From Saccharothrix carnea (GTDB lineage: Bacteria > Actinomycetota > Actinomycetes > Mycobacteriales > Pseudonocardiaceae): a DNA stretch of 64,000 bases. The position numbers were made by a program, and so were the translations under genes. The notes under the pieces are model-generated. The model made no database searches and was not told where the DNA came from. It was given only the letters and a program-made list of their open reading frames with translations. Position 1 is the stretch's first letter. Each line of letters begins with the position of its first letter. The stretch covers positions 434,001-498,000 of the forward strand of contig NZ_PYAX01000001.1 of NCBI RefSeq assembly GCF_003014735.1, written 5' to 3'. Shown piece by piece: positions 1-9,600 of this stretch.

Positions 1-71
1 TAGGTAGATTTGAGGCAACTTTCCCACTAACACTCTTGCGCAAGCGTGCAGTGTGGAATAGACCACAGGGC

Positions 72-1238
72 GTGAGGGTGATCGGGCTCATCTCGGGCAC
101 GTCGATGGACGCCATCGACGTCGCCGTGGCCGACCTGTCCCTGGACGGCCCGACCGTCGTGCTGACCCCCGTGGAGCACGCCGAGCACCCGTTCCCCGAA
201 GACCTGCGCGAGCCGCCGACCAGCGCCGCCGAGCTGTGCGCGCTCGACACCCGGCTCGGCCGGGCGTTCGCCGCCGTGGCGGTCCGGTACCGGGGCGACC
301 TGGTGTCGTCACTGGGCCAGACCGTGCACCACTGGGTCGAGGACGGCCGCTGCCTGGGCACCCTGCAAGTGGGCCAGCCCGCGTGGATAGCCGAAGCCAC
401 GGGCCTGCCGGTGGTGTCCGACCTGCGGGTCCGCGACGTCGCCGCGGGCGGTCACGGCGCGCCGTTGGCGAGCACCCTGGACGCCCTCTGGCTGGCCGGG
501 TTCGCCGAGGACCAGGGCAGGCCGGCCACCGCGCTGAACATCGGCGGCATCGCCAACATCACCAAGGTTTCGCCCGAAGGTGTGATCGCCTACGACACCG
601 GACCGGGCAACGCGCTCATGGACGCGGCGATGACCGTGCTGTCCGGAGGCCTGCGCAACCAGGACACCGACGGCGAGTTCGCCCGCCGCGGCAACGTCCA
701 CGCTGAGCTGCTCGACCGCCTGCTGGCCGACCCGTACTACGCCCGCACCGCGCCCAAGTCGACCGGCAAGGAGCACTTCAACCGCGCCTACCTGGACCGC
801 GTCACCGAGGGCCTGACCATGCCCGCCGAGGACCTGCTGGCCACGCTGACCGAGCTGACGGTGCGCACGATCGCCGCCGAGTGCGAGGGCACCGTCATCG
901 GTTCCGGCGGCGGCATGCGCAACCCCGTGCTGGTCGAGTCGTTGAGCCGGCACGTGGACCTGCGCACGAGCGACGAACTGGGACTGCCCGCCGCGGGCAA
1001 GGAGGCGTACCTCGCCGCCCTGCTGGGCTTCCTGACCTGGCACGGCCTGCCCGCGAACGTGCCGTCCGCCACCGGTGCCGCCGGTCCGCGCCCGCTGGGG
1101 TCGATCACCCCCGGCCGCTACCCGCTGCGCCTGCCCGAGCCCGTGATCACCGCCGTGACGGGATTGACGATCGGCCGCCGTGGGCGGCGGTCAGGCCAAG
1201 AGGGACAGGAAGACGGAGGAGACCATGCGCGCACTTGA
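72..1238 (+). CDS. anmK: Anhydro-N-acetylmuramic acid kinase
   Basis: A 388-residue protein of the AnmK family, which hydrolyses and phosphorylates 1,6-anhydro-MurNAc to MurNAc-6-phosphate in cytosolic cell-wall recycling. The phosphate-binding motif GTSMD lies at residues 8-12, NIGGIANIT follows near 157, and DTGPGN carries the family catalytic Asp at about residue 175. The GTG at 72 is preferred over the frame opening at 36 because the protein then begins VRVIGLISGTSMD, as family members do. The last 14 bases overlap the next gene's start at 1225, so the two are probably co-translated. The C-terminal tail past about residue 365 is Arg/Gly-rich and looks unstructured. Family assignment is firm. 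Confidence 0.93.
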   Translation: MRVIGLISGTSMDAIDVAVADLSLDGPTVVLTPVEHAEHPFPEDLREPPTSAAELCALDTRLGRAFAAVAVRYRGDLVSSLGQTVHHWVEDGRCLGTLQVGQPAWIAEATGLPVVSDLRVRDVAAGGHGAPLASTLDALWLAGFAEDQGRPATALNIGGIANITKVSPEGVIAYDTGPGNALMDAAMTVLSGGLRNQDTDGEFARRGNVHAELLDRLLADPYYARTAPKSTGKEHFNRAYLDRVTEGLTMPAEDLLATLTELTVRTIAAECEGTVIGSGGGMRNPVLVESLSRHVDLRTSDELGLPAAGKEAYLAALLGFLTWHGLPANVPSATGAAGPRPLGSITPGRYPLRLPEPVITAVTGLTIGRRGRRSGQEGQEDGGDHART

Positions 1239-2781
1239 TGTCGGCATCATCGTGCTGTTCCTGGTGGGCATGCCGCTGCTGGGCGTGTGGATCGCCGGGC
1301 GCCAGCGCTCCGCCACCGACTACTTCGTCAGCGAACGGCGCATCTCGTGGTGGGTCGTGTGCGTGTCGGTCGTGTCGGCGGAGACGTCCACGCTCACCGT
1401 GCTGAGCGTCCCGACTGTCGCCTACCTGGGCACGATGACGTTCCTGTCGCTGGCCATCGGGTACCTGATCGGCCGGATCGTGGTGTCGTTCGTGCTGCTG
1501 CCCAAGTACATCGCGGGTGAGCTGATCACCGCGTACGGGTTCCTCGGCAAGCGGTTCGGGCGCAACATCCAGAGCACCGCGTCGCTGACGTTCCTCGTCA
1601 CCCGGCTGCTGGCGGACGGCCTGCGGCTGTTCGCCACCGCCATCCCGATCAAGGTCGTGCTGGTCGCGTACGGCGTGGACGTGTCGTACTGGGTGATCGT
1701 GGCGGCGCTGGGCATCGCGATGGTGGTCTACAGCTTCCTCGGCGGCGTGCGGGCCGTGGTGTGGGTCGACGCGATCCAGATGCTCTGGTACGTCGTGGGC
1801 GCGTTCGCGGTGATCCTGGTGCTGAACGGCAAGCTGCCCGAGGGGTGGTTCGCCACCGCGGCCGACGCGGGCAAGTTCCAGGTCCTCGACTTCAACGCCA
1901 GCCCCCTCACCTCCCCGTACGCGATCGTCGTCGCGTTCATCGGCGGCGCGGTGCTGTCCATGGCCTCGCACGGCGCCGACCAGCTCATCGTGCAGCGGCT
2001 GATGGCCACGAAGGACGTGCGTGCGGCGCAGAAGGCGTTGATCGCCAGCGGTGTGGTGGTGTTCCTGCAGTTCGCGCTGTTCCTGTTCATCGGCGTGATG
2101 CTGTGGGCGTTCTACAAGGCGGCCAACCCGGTCAAGGACCTCAAGCTCAACAACAACGACGAGCTGTTCGCCAACTTCATCGTCAACGACATGCCGTCCG
2201 GGCTGTCCGGGTTCGTGATCGCGGGCATCCTGGCGGCGGCGCTGTCGTCGTCGTTGGGCGCGCTGGCCTCCTCGACCGTGACCGACATCGTGCAGCGCGT
2301 GGTGCGGCGGCCGATGACCGAGGCCGAGGTGTTCAAGCAGGGCCGGATCTGGACGGTGGTGTGGGCCGGCCTGCTGATCGTGTGCGCCGGGCTGTTCGCC
2401 ACGCTGACCCGCCGCGGCAACCCGATCGTGGAGCAGGGCCTGTCGATCGCCGGGTTCACCTACGGCGCGCTGCTCGGGGCGTTCCTGCTCGGCCTGGTGT
2501 TCCGCAAGGCTCGGGAACTCGACGCGGTGGTGGCGTTCGCGGTCACGGTGGTCGTGATGGCGTTCGTGATCCTGGGCGTGAAGTTCGTCGGGCCGGACGC
2601 GACCCTGGCGATCGACTTCTCGCCGGCGGCGCCGGCCCAGAAGATCGTGTCGCTGGCCTACCCCTGGTACACGGTGCTCGGTGTGCTGGTCACATTGGTC
2701 GTGGGTGGGCTGATGTCATTGCGGCACAAGGGCTACCAGCCGCCGGACGTGCAGGACGCGGTGTCGGCCAAGGCGGCCTGA
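1225..2781 (+). CDS. Sodium:solute symporter (SSS family)
   Basis: A 518-residue polytopic membrane protein with about 13-14 hydrophobic segments along its whole length, typical of the SSS/SLC5 family. The first segment starts at residue 5, and the second carries the SAETSTL stretch characteristic of these carriers; a YGFLGKRFG loop follows. The ATG at 1225 has a strong GGAGGAG box at 1216-1222, inside the end of anmK. The overlap with anmK suggests the substrate is a cell-wall amino sugar or related sugar, but nothing in the sequence fixes the substrate. Related carriers transport sialic acid, sugars, proline or pantothenate. The family call is firm and the substrate is inference. Confidence 0.88.
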   Translation: MRALDVGIIVLFLVGMPLLGVWIAGRQRSATDYFVSERRISWWVVCVSVVSAETSTLTVLSVPTVAYLGTMTFLSLAIGYLIGRIVVSFVLLPKYIAGELITAYGFLGKRFGRNIQSTASLTFLVTRLLADGLRLFATAIPIKVVLVAYGVDVSYWVIVAALGIAMVVYSFLGGVRAVVWVDAIQMLWYVVGAFAVILVLNGKLPEGWFATAADAGKFQVLDFNASPLTSPYAIVVAFIGGAVLSMASHGADQLIVQRLMATKDVRAAQKALIASGVVVFLQFALFLFIGVMLWAFYKAANPVKDLKLNNNDELFANFIVNDMPSGLSGFVIAGILAAALSSSLGALASSTVTDIVQRVVRRPMTEAEVFKQGRIWTVVWAGLLIVCAGLFATLTRRGNPIVEQGLSIAGFTYGALLGAFLLGLVFRKARELDAVVAFAVTVVVMAFVILGVKFVGPDATLAIDFSPAAPAQKIVSLAYPWYTVLGVLVTLVVGGLMSLRHKGYQPPDVQDAVSAKAA

Positions 2782-2786
2782 CGCGG

Positions 2787-3719
2787 TCAGGCGGCGTTGG
2801 CGCGGTAGGCGACGAGTTCGAGGTGGAGGCGGAAGCCGAGCCGGTCGAAGAGCCGTTGGGAGGAGCGGTTGCCGGCCAGTATCGCGGCGGCGACCTGCGG
2901 CCGTGCCCCGGATTTCTCGGCCAGCTTCCACACCAGCTCGGTGACCAGCGCCGCGCCGACGCCCTGCCCGCGCACGTCCGGTTCCACGGCCACGAAGTCC
3001 AGGTAGAACTCGCCCGGCTCGGCCTTGCCCGAGGCGTAACCGAGGACCCGGTCGCCGTCCAGGGCGACCACCACGGTGTGCTGCCGGCTGCCGTCCACGA
3101 GCTTGCGACCCGACAGGTAGGTCTTGGGGAAGCACCGCTCGTGCAGCACGGCCACCGCCTCGTGCACGGCCGGGTCGGTCGGCAGCACCCGCATCTCGCG
3201 GGCCGGGCCGGTGCGCGGACAGCTCGCCTCGCGCATCAGCAGGCCGCGCAGGCCGTCACCGTCGAGGACGTGGATGCCGCACGGTCGTGCGGCGGAGAAG
3301 CGGTGCCGTTCGGCGAACGCGGCCAGCCTCCGGTGCCCGGTGTGGCCGAGCAGCTCGCGGTCGGCGATGCCGTCGAGCAGCGGCTCGGCGGCGGTGTAGA
3401 GGGCGTCGGCGGTCTGGTCCCAGATCCGGCTGCCCGCCGGGTGGTTGACCGGCACGTCCACGAACGGTCCGTGCAGGTAGGCACGGCCGGACTCGGTGTC
3501 GGCCTCGACGCTGAGCGCGCCGACCACCCACCCGGAGTCGTCGGTGGCGACCAGCGTGCACGCGGCCCAGTCGGGCTCGAACTCGGCCAGCTCCGCGGCG
3601 ATGTCGCCGAGCGTCTCGCCGAGGTAGCCGATGTGGTGCGCGTCGTCGGCCTGCAGCCGCAGGACCAGCGCGAGCACGGCGTCCAGGTCGTCCTGGGTGG
3701 CGGGACGGATGTCGTACAT
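2787..3719 (-). CDS. Tandem-domain GNAT acetyltransferase
   Basis: A 310-residue protein that begins MYDIRPATQDDLDAV, a normal GNAT start, with a second GNAT domain in the C-terminal half. The second domain holds the acetyl-CoA signature VEPDVRGQGVGAALV and the closing element ASQRLFD-like SSQRLFDRLGF. The N-terminal copy lacks a clear Q/R-x-x-G-x-G motif and may be structural, as in other double-GNAT proteins such as mycothiol synthase. The ATG at 3719 is chosen because upstream in-frame sequence is not GNAT-like. It converges on the symporter gene, five bases apart. The acceptor substrate cannot be inferred. Confidence 0.8.
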   Translation of the reverse strand: MYDIRPATQDDLDAVLALVLRLQADDAHHIGYLGETLGDIAAELAEFEPDWAACTLVATDDSGWVVGALSVEADTESGRAYLHGPFVDVPVNHPAGSRIWDQTADALYTAAEPLLDGIADRELLGHTGHRRLAAFAERHRFSAARPCGIHVLDGDGLRGLLMREASCPRTGPAREMRVLPTDPAVHEAVAVLHERCFPKTYLSGRKLVDGSRQHTVVVALDGDRVLGYASGKAEPGEFYLDFVAVEPDVRGQGVGAALVTELVWKLAEKSGARPQVAAAILAGNRSSQRLFDRLGFRLHLELVAYRANAA

Positions 3720-3886
3720 GGCTGGAATGGTCACCCGCGAGGTCGGAAGAACGCGAGGGAGTTTTCGGTGCCCGCCGGGCGGGACGTGACGGAGGTCGCC
3801 GACCCGGTGCGCACGCCGCGTCCGACTGCCGATGCGCACCGGATGGCGCTCGCCCCGCGCTCCCCCGGACTCCTAGCGTCGAGGGC

Positions 3887-5056
3887 ATGACGGACGACGT
3901 CCTCGACATCCCCTTCGCCGACGCCTTCGCCTTCGACCCGTCGCCGACCTGGGCACGGCTGCGGGAGGAGTCGCCGGTGGTCCGGGTCCGCACGCTCGCG
4001 GGCGCCGAGGTGTGGCTGGTCACCCGGTACGACGACGTGAAGCTGGTGCTGGCCGACCCGCGGTTCTCCCGGGCGGGCGTGGTGGCGGCGGGCGCGCCCC
4101 GGGTCGGCGTGTCCCGGCCGCTGCCCGGCACCCTGCCGACCACCGACCCGCCCGAGCACACCCGGCTGCGCAAGCTCGTGTCCGGCGCGTTCTCGCACCG
4201 GCGGATCTCGCAGACCCAGCCGTGGGTGCGCGAGCTGTGCGAACGGCTGGCCGACGACGTGGTGGACGGCGCCGACCTGCGGCAGGTGTACGCGCTGCCG
4301 TTGCCGATCCAGGTCATCTGCACGCTGCTCGGCGTGCCGTACGCCGACCGTGAGCGGTTCCGGGAGTGGGTCGAGCTCGCGTACAGCCTGGAGATGTCCG
4401 AGCAGCCGCGGGTCGAGGCGGCGATGGCGAGCCTGCTGGAGTACATGGGCGGGTTGGTCGCCGAGAAGCGTCGGCAGCCCCGGTCGGACGACCTGCTCGA
4501 CGAGCTGTGCACGACGCCGCTGACGCACGACGAGCTGGTCGCGTTCGCATTGAACCTGCTGGTCGCGGGGCACGAGACGTCGGCCAACCAGATCACCAGC
4601 TTCGTCGCCACCCTGCTGCGCGAGCGGTCGCAGTGGGAGCGGCTGGTGGCCGACCCGGCGCTGCTGCCGAGCGCGGTCGAGGAGCTGATGCGGTTCACCA
4701 GGCTCAGCGAGGTCGGGCAGCTGCGGGTGGCGCTGGAGGACGTGGAGGTCGCGGGCGTGGTCGTCCGGGCCGGTGAGGGGGTGATGGCGGCCATCGGTTC
4801 GGCCAACCGGGACCCGCGCGCGTTCCCCTCGCCGGACGTGTTGGACCTCACGCGCACGCCCAACCAGCACCTCGCGCTCGGCATCGGCCCCCACTTCTGC
4901 CTGGGTGCGCAGCTGGCCCGGATCGAGTTGCAGGAGGCGCTGCGAGTGCTGTTGCGGCGGTTTCCGGGCTTGCGGGCGGCACGGCCGGTCGAGGAGTTGG
5001 CGTGGCGGAGGGTCCTGGTCAGCGGTCTGGCCGAGTTGCCGGTCAGCCTCGGATGA
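3887..5056 (+). CDS. Cytochrome P450
   Basis: A 389-residue soluble bacterial P450. The I-helix motif AGHET is near residue 227, the K-helix ExxR is present as ELMR, and the heme-ligand loop reads LGIGPHFCLGAQ with the Cys at about residue 338. The usual Phe at the start of the heme loop is Leu here, a tolerated variation. Size and motifs fit the CYP105/CYP107-type actinomycete class. No ferredoxin or reductase gene is adjacent, so redox partners must come from elsewhere. It is divergent from the double-GNAT gene; no biosynthetic cluster surrounds it, so the substrate is unknown. Confidence 0.93.
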   Translation: MTDDVLDIPFADAFAFDPSPTWARLREESPVVRVRTLAGAEVWLVTRYDDVKLVLADPRFSRAGVVAAGAPRVGVSRPLPGTLPTTDPPEHTRLRKLVSGAFSHRRISQTQPWVRELCERLADDVVDGADLRQVYALPLPIQVICTLLGVPYADRERFREWVELAYSLEMSEQPRVEAAMASLLEYMGGLVAEKRRQPRSDDLLDELCTTPLTHDELVAFALNLLVAGHETSANQITSFVATLLRERSQWERLVADPALLPSAVEELMRFTRLSEVGQLRVALEDVEVAGVVVRAGEGVMAAIGSANRDPRAFPSPDVLDLTRTPNQHLALGIGPHFCLGAQLARIELQEALRVLLRRFPGLRAARPVEELAWRRVLVSGLAELPVSLG

Positions 5057-5101
5057 CCGACATCTCTTGCCGCGCGTTTCCTGTTGGGGAACCCTGGGAG
5101 G

Positions 5102-5437
5102 GTGAGCGAGGAAACGATCCAACTCGAACTCAACGACAGCGGGGTGGCGGTAGACCTACCGATGCCTGCCAACCAGCGGGACACCGTGCAGGAGGTCCCC
5201 TACCGGCCGGTCGAGTTCCGCGATGACGACCTGCCCAGCGCGTTGGAGCGCGCGGCCTCCTGGCTGCGGCAGACACAGGACTGGCTCGGTGAAGCGGTCG
5301 ACGTGATCGCGGTCCACCTGGACTACGACGACACCAAGGGTTCGCCGTATTACGCCCTCAAGCTGCTGTGCAATGAGGAGGACCTGGCCGGCGTTCCACG
5401 GGTGGTGCGCGAACACGATCGCACTACTGACGAGTAA
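5102..5437 (+). CDS. Conserved hypothetical protein, 111 aa
   Basis: An acidic protein of about 111 residues with no signal peptide or membrane segment and no domain I recognise. It begins with a polar segment (VSEETIQLELNDSG), then a predicted helical middle (SALERAASWLRQTQDWLG) and an amphipathic strand-rich end. The GTG at 5102 is one choice; a TTG at 5084 in the same frame is another, and neither has a well-spaced ribosome site. It lies 46 bases after the P450 and 16 bases before the acyltransferase, so it may be co-transcribed with the latter. Sulfur or metal motifs are absent. Confidence 0.62.
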   Translation: MSEETIQLELNDSGVAVDLPMPANQRDTVQEVPYRPVEFRDDDLPSALERAASWLRQTQDWLGEAVDVIAVHLDYDDTKGSPYYALKLLCNEEDLAGVPRVVREHDRTTDE

Positions 5438-5452
5438 CGTACGCTGGGGTTC

Positions 5453-6151
5453 ATGCCAGATCGCGTGTACCCGCCGGTGATCGCCGCGGCCAAGCTGATG
5501 TTCCGCGTGCTCGACATGCGGATCACCGTGGAGGGCGCGGAGCACGTGCCGACCACCGGCGGGGCCGTGCTGGCCTCGAACCACGTCTCCTACCTCGATT
5601 TCATCTTCGCCGGCTACGGCGCGCAGCCCGCGCGCAGGCTGGTCCGGTTCATGGCCAAGCACGAGGTGTTCAAGCACCGCGTGTCCGGCCCGCTCATGCG
5701 CGGGATGCACCACATCCCGGTGGACCGGGCCGCCGGGCAGGCGTCCTACCAGCAGGCGTTGGACGCGCTGCGGTCCGGCGAGATCGTCGGGATCTTCCCC
5801 GAGGCCACGATCAGCCGTTCGTTCACCGTCAAGGACGTGAAGAGCGGCGCCGTGCGGATGGCCGCAGAAGCCGGCGTGCCGTTGCTGCCGACGGCGGTCT
5901 GGGGTACCCAGCGGCTGTGGACCAAGGGGCGGCCCAAGTCCCTGACGCAGCGGCACGTGCCGATCACGATCATCGTCGGCGAGCCGGTGGAGCCGACCAC
6001 GGACGCCGCGCTGCGCGAGCGGATGCAGGAACTGCTGGACGACGCCCAGGCCCGGTACCCGGAGTCGGGCGAGGGCCAGTGGTGGCAGCCGGCCCACCTC
6101 GGCGGCACCGCGCCGACGCCGGCCGAGGCGAAGCTCCTCGACGAGCGCTGA
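5453..6151 (+). CDS. Lysophospholipid acyltransferase (PlsC family)
   Basis: A 232-residue member of the 1-acyl-glycerol-3-phosphate acyltransferase family, acting at the inner membrane in phospholipid synthesis. The catalytic HX4D box is NHVSYLD at residues 43-49, and the substrate block is FPEATIS near 125, a variant of the common EGT motif. One hydrophobic stretch precedes the HX4D box. A second PlsC-like gene lies at 44536-45237, where it adjoins gpsA; that one has the standard PEGT block, so this copy may have a different acyl or head-group specificity. Confidence 0.87.
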   Translation: MPDRVYPPVIAAAKLMFRVLDMRITVEGAEHVPTTGGAVLASNHVSYLDFIFAGYGAQPARRLVRFMAKHEVFKHRVSGPLMRGMHHIPVDRAAGQASYQQALDALRSGEIVGIFPEATISRSFTVKDVKSGAVRMAAEAGVPLLPTAVWGTQRLWTKGRPKSLTQRHVPITIIVGEPVEPTTDAALRERMQELLDDAQARYPESGEGQWWQPAHLGGTAPTPAEAKLLDER

Positions 6152-6212
6152 CCTCCGCGAATTGTCGGTGGCCGCTGATACGTTCCCCGCGGGCTTGAAC
6201 CAAGGGGGGTCA

Positions 6213-6686
6213 GTGGCAGAGGTGGCACTGCGGCCGGTCGAGGACACCGACCTGGACGCGCTGTTCGAGCAGATGCGCGACCCGGAGTCGGTGCGGATGG
6301 CCGCTTTCACGGCCGAGGACCCCGACGACCGCGCGGCGTTCGACGCCCACATGGCGAAGGTGCGGGCGTCACCGGACACGAAGCTGCGCGCGGTGACCCT
6401 GGACGGGCGGCTCGTCGGCACCATCTCCAGCTTCGTGATGGAGGGTGACACCGAGATCACCTACTGGCTCGACCGGTCGGTGTGGGGTCGGGGGGTCGCG
6501 AGCCGGGCGCTGGCGCTGTTCCTGGACGTGGTCGCGGTCCGGCCGCTGCACGCCCGCGCCGCCAGTGACAACCTCGGCTCGCTCGCGGTCCTGCGGAAAG
6601 CGGGGTTCGCGGTCATCGGCACCGAGGTCTCCTACGCCTCCGCGCGAGACGCGGAGATCGAGGAGACGATCCTGCGCCTCGACTAG
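6213..6686 (+). CDS. GNAT acetyltransferase, RimJ/RimL-like
   Basis: A 157-residue GNAT protein of the group related to ribosomal-protein alanine acetyltransferases. It starts VAEVALRPVEDTDLDALF and carries the strand-turn ITYWLDRSVWGRGVASRAL, where GRGVAS is the acetyl-CoA loop, followed by NLGSLAVLRKAGF. The GTG at 6213 is chosen because a G-rich ribosome site (AAGGGGGG) precedes it; an in-frame start at 6162 lacks one. Its stop codon overlaps the smc stop in the shared palindrome CTAG, so the two converge with four bases in common. Confidence 0.83.
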   Translation: MAEVALRPVEDTDLDALFEQMRDPESVRMAAFTAEDPDDRAAFDAHMAKVRASPDTKLRAVTLDGRLVGTISSFVMEGDTEITYWLDRSVWGRGVASRALALFLDVVAVRPLHARAASDNLGSLAVLRKAGFAVIGTEVSYASARDAEIEETILRLD

Positions 6687-9600
6687 GCGGACGGGTCGGG
6701 CTCACCCTCCGCCGTGACCTCGGCAGCGGCCTCGGCCCGGGGCGCGTCGGCAGCGGCGGTCTCGCCGTTCTGCGCGGCGGTGGGCTGGGGTGTGGTGTCG
6801 GCGGGCTTCGCGGCGGGCGCGGTGGCCTTGGCGCGTTTCGGCTTGTCCTCGCCGCGGAGGCGTTGGGAGATCACCTGGCTGATGCCGTCACCGCGCATCG
6901 ACACGCCGTACAGCGCGTCGGCGATCTCCATCGTCGGCTTCTGGTGCGTGATGATCAACAGCTGCGAGTGCTCCCGCAGCTGCTCGAACAGGCCGATCAG
7001 CCGGTGCAGGTTGGTGTCGTCCAACGCCGCCTCGACCTCGTCCATCACGTAGAACGGCGACGGCCTGGCCCGGAAGATCGCCACCAGCATCGCCACCGCC
7101 GCGAGCGACTTCTCGCCACCCGACAGCAACGACAGCCGCTTGACCTTCTTGCCCGGCGGCCGGGCCTCCAGCTCGATGCCGGTGGTCAGCATGTCGTCCG
7201 GCTCGGTCAGCACCAGCCGTCCCTCGCCACCGGGGAACAGCACCTTGAACACGATCTCGAACTCGCGCGCGACGTCCTCGTAGGCCGACGTGAAGACCTC
7301 CAGGATCTTGTCGTCGACCTCCTTCACCACGGTCAGCAGATCGCGCCGGGTCGCCTTGATGTCCTCCAGCTGGTTGGACAGGAACTTGTACCGCTCCTCC
7401 AGCGCCGCGAACTCCTCCAGCGCCAACGGGTTGACCTTGCCCAGCAGCGACAGGTCCCGCTCGGCCCGCTTGGCCCGCCGCGCCTGCGTGTCCCGGTCGT
7501 ACGGCATCGGCTGCGGCGCGGTCACCAGCTCGCCGCGCTCCTTGGCCGCCTCGTACTCGGCGACCTCCTGCGGCGACGGCGGGATGAACACGTCGGGGCC
7601 GTACTCGGCGACCAGGTCCTCCAGGCCGATGCCGAACTCCTCGGCGACCTTGGTCTCCAGCTGCTCGATGCGCATCCGCTGCTCGGCCCGCAGCACCTCG
7701 TCGCGGTGCACGGCGTCGGTCAGCTTCTCCAGCTCGACCGACATCTCCCGCACCAGGTTGCGCACCTGCGCCAGGTACGTCTCCCGCTGCGTCCTGCGCT
7801 CCTGCGCCGCGTCACGCTCGCGGGCCGCCCGCGCCAACGACGCGGCGATCTTCTCCAGCGCGATCTCACCGCCGCGCACCACGGCCTTCGCCACGACCGC
7901 ACCCCGCGCACGGGCCGCGTGGGCGCGCTGGGCACGTTCCCGCGCCTCGCGCTCGGCCCGCGCCGCCCGCCGCAGCCCTTCCGCCTTGCCCTGCAACGCT
8001 CGGGCGCGTTCCTCGGCGGTCCGCAGCCCCAGCCGGGCGTCCACCTCGCCCTGACGGGCGGCGGCCAGCTCGGCGGCCATCTCGTCGCGGTGCGCGGTGT
8101 CCGGCTCGTCGTCCAGCGGCTGCTCCTGCGCCACGAGCAGGCGTTCTTCCAGCTCGCCGAGCTTGAGCAGGTTCTCCTCGCGGGCCGCCTCGACCTTCTC
8201 CCGCTGCGCCCGCACGCGCTCCACTTCGGCCTCGGCCGAACGCACCGCCGCCGCGAGCCGGTTCAGCCGCTCCGACGACCGGGCACGGCGCACCTTGGCC
8301 TCGTTGAGCTGCTCCTTCACCGCGGTGACCTCGGCCCGGCGTGCCTGCTGCTCGGCCCGTGCACCCTCCAGAGCCGCCGCGGACTGTTCCAGAGCGCGCT
8401 CCGCCAGCGCCAACTTCTCGGACGCCTCGTCCACCGCGGCCTGCACCTCGATGACGCTCTGGCTGCGCCCCGACCCGCCGACCGCCCAGTCCGCGCCCAG
8501 CACGTCGCCGTCACGCGTCACCGCGCGCACCGAGGGGCGCTCGTCGACCAACGCCCGCGCGGTGGCCAGCGAGTCCACCACCGCGACCCGCTCCAACGCC
8601 CGGTGCAACGCGGGCCGCAACGGCTCCGGCGCCTGCACCACGTCCACGGCCCACCGCGCGCCGGACGGCAACGACGGCCAGCCGGACCGGTCGACGCTCA
8701 CCGGCGCACCGCCCACCAGCACACCGGCCCGACCGGTGTCCTGCTCCTTCAACAGCTCCAGCGCCGCCACCGCGTCCGCCCCGGACGCCACCGCGACCGC
8801 GTCCGCGATCGGACCGAGCGCCGCCGCCAGCGCGACCTCCGCACCCGGCTCCACGGTCAGCAGCGCCGCGACCGACCCGAGCAACCCCGGCAGCCGGGAC
8901 GCCAGCAACGCGCCCGCGCCGTCCTTGCGGGTCAGGCCCAGCGACAGCGCGTCCACCCGCGCCTTCCACGACGCGATGTCGCGCTCGGCGGTCCGCTCGG
9001 CCTTGACCAGCTCCTCGACCCGGCGGCGCGCGGCGTCGTCCGCCTCGACCGCCAGCCGGTGCCGCTCGTCCAGCCCGACGTCGTCCTCGTCCTCGGTCCC
9101 GGTCACCTCACGGGCCTCGGCCAGTTCCTGCTGCACGACCTCGGACCGCTCGACCGCCTCGGCCAGCGCCGTCGACATCCGCTCGATCTCCTCGGCGGTG
9201 GCGCTCGTCTTCGACCGCAACGCCTCCACCTGCCCGGACAGCCGGGCCAGGCCCTCGCGCCGGTCGGCGATCGCGCGCACCGCGGCCAGGTGCGCCTTCT
9301 CCGCCGCGGACACCATCCGCTCCAGCTCGGCCCGCGTCTCCACGGCCTCGGCGAGCCCGACCCGGGCCTCCGTGACGCCGTCCTGCAGCTCCTGCTCCAG
9401 GATCGCGGTCTGCTCCGCCTCGGCCTCCAGCTCGTCCGGGTCACGCCCACCGCGCGGCGCGTCCACCGCCGCGGACAGGTGCCGCTCCCGTTCGACGGCC
9501 AGCCGCACCGTGCCGCGCAGCCGTTCCTCCAACGCCGACAGCCGGTACCAGGTGTCCTGGGCCCGCTGGAGCTTCGGCGCGTCGGCCGCGACCTGGTCCT

